Positions 59,601 to 64,000 of a stretch of DNA of 64,000 nt are shown here, in pieces. Below the pieces are notes generated by a model. It ran no database searches and had not been told where the DNA came from. It saw only the letters and a list, made by a program, of their open reading frames with translations. Source of the stretch: Kitagawia praeruptora (lineage: Eukaryota > Streptophyta > Magnoliopsida > Apiales > Apiaceae); contig CM075344.1 of NCBI GenBank assembly GCA_037693485.1, positions 94,771,001 to 94,835,000 on the forward strand. Direction: 5' to 3'. Both the position numbers and the translations under genes were made by a program. The first letter of the stretch is position 1; each line of letters starts with the position of its first letter.

Positions 59601-61365
59601 GGGAGGATGTTATGCAGGTGGCCTTCCTCCAGGGATGATGTTATGCAGGTGGCCTTCATTCCTTCTACTGGTAGTAAACAGAGAGCGGATACGGTCAGGC
59701 GACTGATCATCGTCCTACGTATCTGGCGCCAGTATATATCCCCAAAACTTGAAAGAAAGAATTGAAAATGGTTTTCAGATTTCTATAACTGAAAACAGAA
59801 AAGTGATATGAGACGATGAAATTATTGATATAGATGAAGAGAAACTGATTTTATATTAATTTATAAAATTACTGTATAGGAAGGAAATGAGAAGATGATA
59901 GTGAGAGATTTATTTAATTATTCATATTATTTTAAAATATTACACTGAAAGGGTATATTGATTATTACATTGTTTAAGAAGAGAAACTGATACTGTATTA
60001 TCTTAGAATTCTTTCTTATAATAGTAAGTGGATGATGTATTATTAAATAAGAGTTTTATTCTTCCTTAAAGTTTATAAATTGGTTACTGCTTACATATGT
60101 ATATACATGTATACTTGGTTACATTTTAAATTCTAGTTTTCAATATTATCTTGCTGAGCTATTATAGCTCACTCTTGCTACTTATCTATATACAGCTAGG
60201 TATGCCCATACTACGCAGAACGCCCCGCAAGAGGGTAAGGGAAAGGCGACCTTCTGAGAGCTCGTTAGCATCAATTCCCGAGGTAGATGACCATCGCAAG
60301 GGGTTTAGTGGGCTTATGTATATTAAGTGTGTAAGTTTGAAAGATTGTAATAAATTTGGTTGTTGAAATGCTTCTTGTAGAAGCATCACTCAACAATGTA
60401 CTGAAGTATGATTCTGGGTTGTAATAACTTTTTAATTCTAAACTCTTATTATGGTGAATGTTGTTCTCTGAGCATATGACTGGTGTGTGTGTGTATTACT
60501 GTGGGGTCAATTGCATAATTATTAATTATAAAAAAAAAAAAACAGCCAAGAGATATTGATTTTGAATGGAAGTTGGTTCGTGATGGCCCAAATTCGTGAC
60601 CCCGGATTTGGGGCTGTCACAATTTGTGTGACTGAAGAGGTGGTTTTAGCTTTCTTCTTCTTTGGCCTTGTCAAGGGTGACTCGGGTGCCTCACTTTCTA
60701 ATTGTACAGCTAATGCTGCTTCAGATAATATGATTAATGGTGCAGAAGCTATCTCCTTTCTCTTCTTTTTACTAACATCACCCTTTTGAGAGGATGATGC
60801 AGTTGGCTCAATGTTTGGTAGAGTGTTTGGCTGAGAGGGTTGGTTAGCAGGCCCTGGGTTAGCATTTTGTTCTACTTGCTTGGGTTGTGCTAACTGTGAC
60901 TTTGAATCAAATATTGGCATGTTGTGGGGGTAAGTCCTAAATAGACTCTCCATATGGGGAGTTATTTTGAGTCTTACATCCACATAATTCCTAGTCTCCA
61001 AGTTACCAAAAATGATGGATCTAGGGTAGCCTACTCTAGTCTTATCTAATCCAGGCAATTCAATCAATTTATTATCTACAAAATTGGGTACAGATTGAAT
61101 AAAACGAGGAAAGAAAATGTCAATACCACTCTTGGTTGTGTTCTTACCAAGTCTCCCATACAACTCTTGTAGGATGATTTGACCAACATCTATCTTTCTT
61201 CCATAAGCCAATGCATAGGCAATTTGCTGCGCCGGTGCACTGATTTGGTCAAAACTTGATGTATGACTCAGACATCCACTTTACAAAGCACTTGAAGTTC
61301 GCATTGGGTGCTTCCACATCACTGGTTAGGGTGATAAAGTTGGTGTTGAATTTCATGGTTGCCAT
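53653..61365 (-). pseudogene. Extra ORF of Sirevirus-like element (function unknown), interrupted
   Basis: The start is probably the ATG at 61365 (MATMKFNTNFITLTSDVEAP). The frame shifts near 61250 and continues as DQISAPAQQIAYALAYGRKI with an IFFPRFIQSVPNF motif to 60627. There a gypsy LTR (57308-60621) is inserted, after which coding resumes in phase (VTQ-MAEVVKSGANSSLD). A second frameshift near 57160 leads into 1168 open codons ending at 53653. That part has a Thr/Ser/Pro-rich region, coiled-coil-like stretches (TLEKEVVSLKESNAHLTNKV), a Lys/Asp run (KKKKKDDKNKKDDDDQGK), and a charged helical tail. Without the insert it is about 1460 residues. No membrane segment or envelope signature is evident. 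I recognise no domain. Sireviruses are known for such ORFs, sometimes called envelope-like. Confidence 0.7.
57308..60621 (+). mobile_element. Solo gypsy LTR (Tekay/Del-like, 3314 bp)
   Basis: It runs TGTAATAACCCTAACTTTGG ... GGATTTGGGGCTGTCACA, with a perfect 5-bp duplication ATTTG on each side (57303-57307, 60622-60626). The end part contains TTGCTGAGC and GCTCACTCTTGCT (60167-60179), as in the LTR at 36916-45800. There is no internal gag-pol, so it is a solo LTR. A 71-codon frame at 60151-60366 has no recognised domain. Confidence 0.88.
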
Positions 61366-61449
61366 TGATACAGAGAAAAGAGAGAAAAGAGTAAAGGTTG
61401 AAGAAGAAATTTAGCTTTTGGCAGTTAGGATTTCAAAGGTTTTGGGAGT

Positions 61450-61960
61450 TTAGATGCTTGAGAAATTGAATGAAATGAACCGAATAGTTGTAGAATTATA
61501 TAAGTATGAAGTACTTGAATTGTCGATTAGATATATGTTTTGTATCGACAAGTCAGGCATTCGAGAAGTAGAAAATAACTATTCGATAAGTCAAGAAAGA
61601 CTTATTCGATATCTCAAGCAGATGGTAACTCACAGCTGGTAGTTATCCAACTTAGAAATAATTCTAAATAAATAAAATGTGTTTTTATGAGTGAATTAAA
61701 ATTTCAGACAAAATCCAAAATCGGTTGAGATTCAGCGAGAATTCAGCCTTTTCAAATGATTCGAGAACTCAAATATAGTATTCGAGAACTCAGTCTTTAG
61801 AGAACTCAATTACCATATTCGAGAAGTCAAGAATACCTCTATTCGATATCTCTAAAAGACTCTATTCGAGAACTCAAGAGTACTCTAATGAGACTTGTTA
61901 GAGATGTCGAATAGTGAACCACTTGAGAAGTCTGACTTATCGAAATATGCTCATCACTCA
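61450..61960 (-). repeat. Iterated ATTCGA motif cluster between pol and extra ORF
   Basis: About 15 copies of units such as ATTCGAGAACTCAA, ATTCGATATCTC and TTCGAGAAGTCAAG occur in two groups (61500-61625, 61755-61945). They are the reverse complement orientation of the units in the LTR at 52725-53215. Non-coding. Confidence 0.75.
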
Positions 61961-62208
61961 CAAAAATTAATTTTCACTATCTTTTAAAATTTACCAGTCA
62001 TATTCAATGAAGAATATTCTAACAAATTAAGTAGTGATTTTCTCAAAATTTCATAGAAATTTCAAGTTAATAAAATATGATTTTTCAACATATGCAACAG
62101 ATTTGAAATATTTATAAATCATATTTCAGCCAACACTTACTTCAAAAATATTGAGAATTTAGATAAAGTAAGTGTTTACTGCTGCAACAATCTAGATGAT
62201 ATATTCAC
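61961..62208 (-). other. Non-coding spacer after pol
   Basis: An AT-rich spacer between the pol stop and the motif cluster. No ORF is supported. Confidence 0.5.
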
Positions 62209-64000
62209 CTAGCCAGAATCTGAAGAATTCAGCATTCCAATCTCACTAACCAACCTTGTGAAGGTGGATTCATCTAATGGCTTAGTGAATATGTCAGCTA
62301 GTTGTTTATCTGTAGAGACATAATGCAACTCAATGGTACCATTAGTTGCATGTTCTCTAATGAAATGATATCTGATGTCAATGTGCTTTGTTCTAGAATG
62401 ATTGACATGATTGAAACTATAGAGATTGCACTTGTGTTGTCACACATGATTGGAATTCTTTCCAACACAAGTCCATAATCTCTAAGTTGATTTCTAATCC
62501 AAAGCACTTGAGCACAGCAACTTCCAGCAGCTATGTATTCAGCCTCAGCTGTAGAAGTTGACATAGATTGTTGTTTCTTGTTATACCAAGAGACTAACCT
62601 TTGACCAAGAAACTGGCAGCTACCTGAGGTGCTTTTCCTATCCACTCTGCATCCAGCATAATCAGCATCAGAATGACCAACCAGATTGAACCCTGTGTCC
62701 TTAGGATACCATAAACCCAAGTTTGGAGTGCCCTTCAGATATCTAAAGATCCTTTTTATAGCAATCAAATATGATTCTTTTGGATTTGATTGAAACCTTG
62801 CACACAAACATGTAGCAAACATGATGTCTGGCCTACTTGTAGTGAGGTAGAGTAGAGAACCAACCATGCCTCTGTAGACTGAGATATCTACTTAATTACC
62901 TTTAGCATCTTCATCTAATTTAGTTGTAGTGGCCATGGGTGTCTTTGCAGGTGAGCAGTCTTCTAACTCAAACTTCTTCAATAAATCCTTGATGTACTTG
63001 GTTTGACTGATAAAGATACCATCCTTCCTTTGATTGACTTGCAACCCAAGAAAGAATGTCAACTCTCCCATCATACTCATCTCATATCTGCTCTGCATGA
63101 GTTTAGAGAATTTCTCACACAGCTTCTCATTTGTAGACCCAAATATAATATCATCCACATAGATCTGAACTAGGATAATATCATCACCATGCTTCTTGTA
63201 AAACAGTGTTTTGTCTAATGTGCCTCTAGTGAATTGATTTTCAAGGAGAAATTGTGATAGAGTATCATACCATGCCCTTGGAGCCTGCTTAAGTCCATAC
63301 AATGCCTTAAGCAATCTGTAGACAAATTCTGGGAAGTGTGGATCCTCAAAGCCAGGTGGTTGTTGCATATAAACTTCTTCTTCCAACTCTCCATTCAGAA
63401 ATGCACTCTTGACATCCATTTGATAAACTTTAAAGTTTGAATGAGCAGCAAATGCCAAGAATATTCTGATGGCTTCCAATCTAGCAACAGGGGTAAATGT
63501 CTCATCATAATCAATGCCTTCCTGTTGAGAGTATCCTTTTGCAACCAACCTTGCTTTGTTTCTTACTATTACACCATCTTCATTCATCTTATTCTTCAGA
63601 ACCCATTTTGTTCCAACAATGGTTCTATTCTTTGGTGCAGGCACAAGTTCCCATACTTCGTTTCTTTCAAATTGATTCAGTTCCTCTTGCATGGCAATAA
63701 TCCAATCTGGATCCAACAGTGCATCATCAAGTTTCTTAGGCTCAACCTGAGATAGAAAACAACCATAGAGGCACTCATTCTGAGTTGCTCTCCTAGTCCT
63801 TACTCCTGCACTAGGATCTCCAATAATTTGCTCTGCAGTGTGTTATCTATCCTATTTCCTCATTCTTGATGTTGCTTCATCATCCAAGTCCTGATCATTC
63901 TCATTTCACCCCCCTGTGATGTTGCCACTATTCACAGGTGTGTCTTGGATGCTTGTTTCTCCACTATTGATTGGCACAAATTCTTCTCTTGTATCATCAT
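62209..64000 (-). pseudogene. Copia pol, RT and RNase H (partial, several stops)
   Basis: Reverse transcriptase: WELVPAPKNRTIVGTKWVLK, ARLVAKGYSQQEGIDYDETF, VYQMDVKSAFLNGELEEEVY, QAPRAWYDTLSQFLLENQFT and the catalytic IYVDDIIFGST, which is intact. RNase H: HSDADYAGCRVDRKSTSGSC and STSTAEAEYIAAGSCCAQVL. The reading frame is broken by a TAA at about 62891-62889 between RT and RNase H, by a frameshift near 62400, and by three in-frame stops upstream at about 63827-63915 in the linker after integrase. The natural stop is the TAG at 62211-62209. The motifs fit the SIRE/Maximus lineage. Confidence 0.9.

Larger units (their letters stand above)
52142..64000 (-). mobile_element. Sirevirus-like copia retrotransposon, 3' portion
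   Basis: In transcription order (right to left): pol C-terminal part (64000-62209), spacer (62208-61366), a long extra ORF (61365-53653), polypurine tract, and 3' LTR (53494-52142). The RT sequence and the extra ORF between pol and LTR fit the SIRE/Maximus group. gag, protease, integrase and the 5' LTR lie beyond the window. A gypsy solo LTR is inserted at 57308-60621. Confidence 0.85.

Noticed and set aside
60151..60366. 71-codon plus-strand frame with an Arg-rich segment
   Set aside because: It is near the end of a solo gypsy LTR in a position where LTRs of this type are non-coding; no domain seen.
1..64000. tRNA, rRNA or other structured RNA genes
   Set aside because: I saw no cloverleaf with A and B boxes and no rRNA-like conserved blocks; a covariance model search (tRNAscan-SE, Infernal) would be decisive.

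Overview
The window looks like nuclear DNA of a eudicot plant with an AT-rich, transposon-packed genome. The evidence is a plant VPS35 gene with 22 exons, Ty1/copia and Ty3/gypsy LTR retrotransposons, hAT, Mutator and Stowaway-type DNA transposons, Helitrons, and a plant PPR gene fragment. I cannot name the species. Only one gene appears intact and host-owned: VPS35, the retromer scaffold subunit, on the minus strand at 10380-20646. I could thread every exon by reading frame and splice site, giving 793 codons and no defect. Almost everything else is mobile DNA, much of it nested.

Layout. 1-3628: the 3' end of a copia element (C-terminus of a downstream ORF plus LTR), then the 3' end and LTR of a gypsy element, probably Tat type. 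3629-4324: a short two-ORF plus promoter-like fragment that resembles an endogenous plant pararetrovirus. 4325-7446: a broken hAT transposon. 7457-8337: three small palindromic elements set in TA repeats. 8765-10105: a local duplication, one copy of which was split by a transposon. 10380-20646: VPS35, with transposons in at least three introns. 20876-22849: two Stowaway-like elements and the 5' half of a Mutator-like element with a FAR1-type protein. 22850-31493: a small TIR element split by an 8.4 kb copia element whose LTRs are only about 1.3% diverged although its genes are dead. 31528-32210: two more MITEs.

32230-46332: a probable Helitron of about 14 kb with a clear 3' hairpin and CTAG end. 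It holds a Mutator-type element with a 9-bp target duplication, a Pack-MULE carrying the end of a PPR gene, a small MULE, and a solo gypsy LTR that was itself split by another LTR of the same family in the opposite orientation. The result is an inverted repeat of about 4 kb. 46349-48209: MITEs and tandem repeats. 48210-52141: the 3' end of a second Helitron on the minus strand with remains of an RPA-like gene, split by a solo copia LTR. 52142-64000: the 3' half of a Sirevirus-like copia element on the minus strand (pol, then a long extra ORF, then the LTR), with a 3.3 kb gypsy solo LTR inserted in the extra ORF.

How it fits together: VPS35 is the functional content. The rest records successive insertions, whose order can often be read from target site duplications. 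The most interesting signals are a GC-rich core shared by MITE families with unrelated ends, the opposed nested LTRs, the extra ORF and iterated TCGAA motifs of the Sirevirus-like element, and a recently moved but coding-dead copia element.
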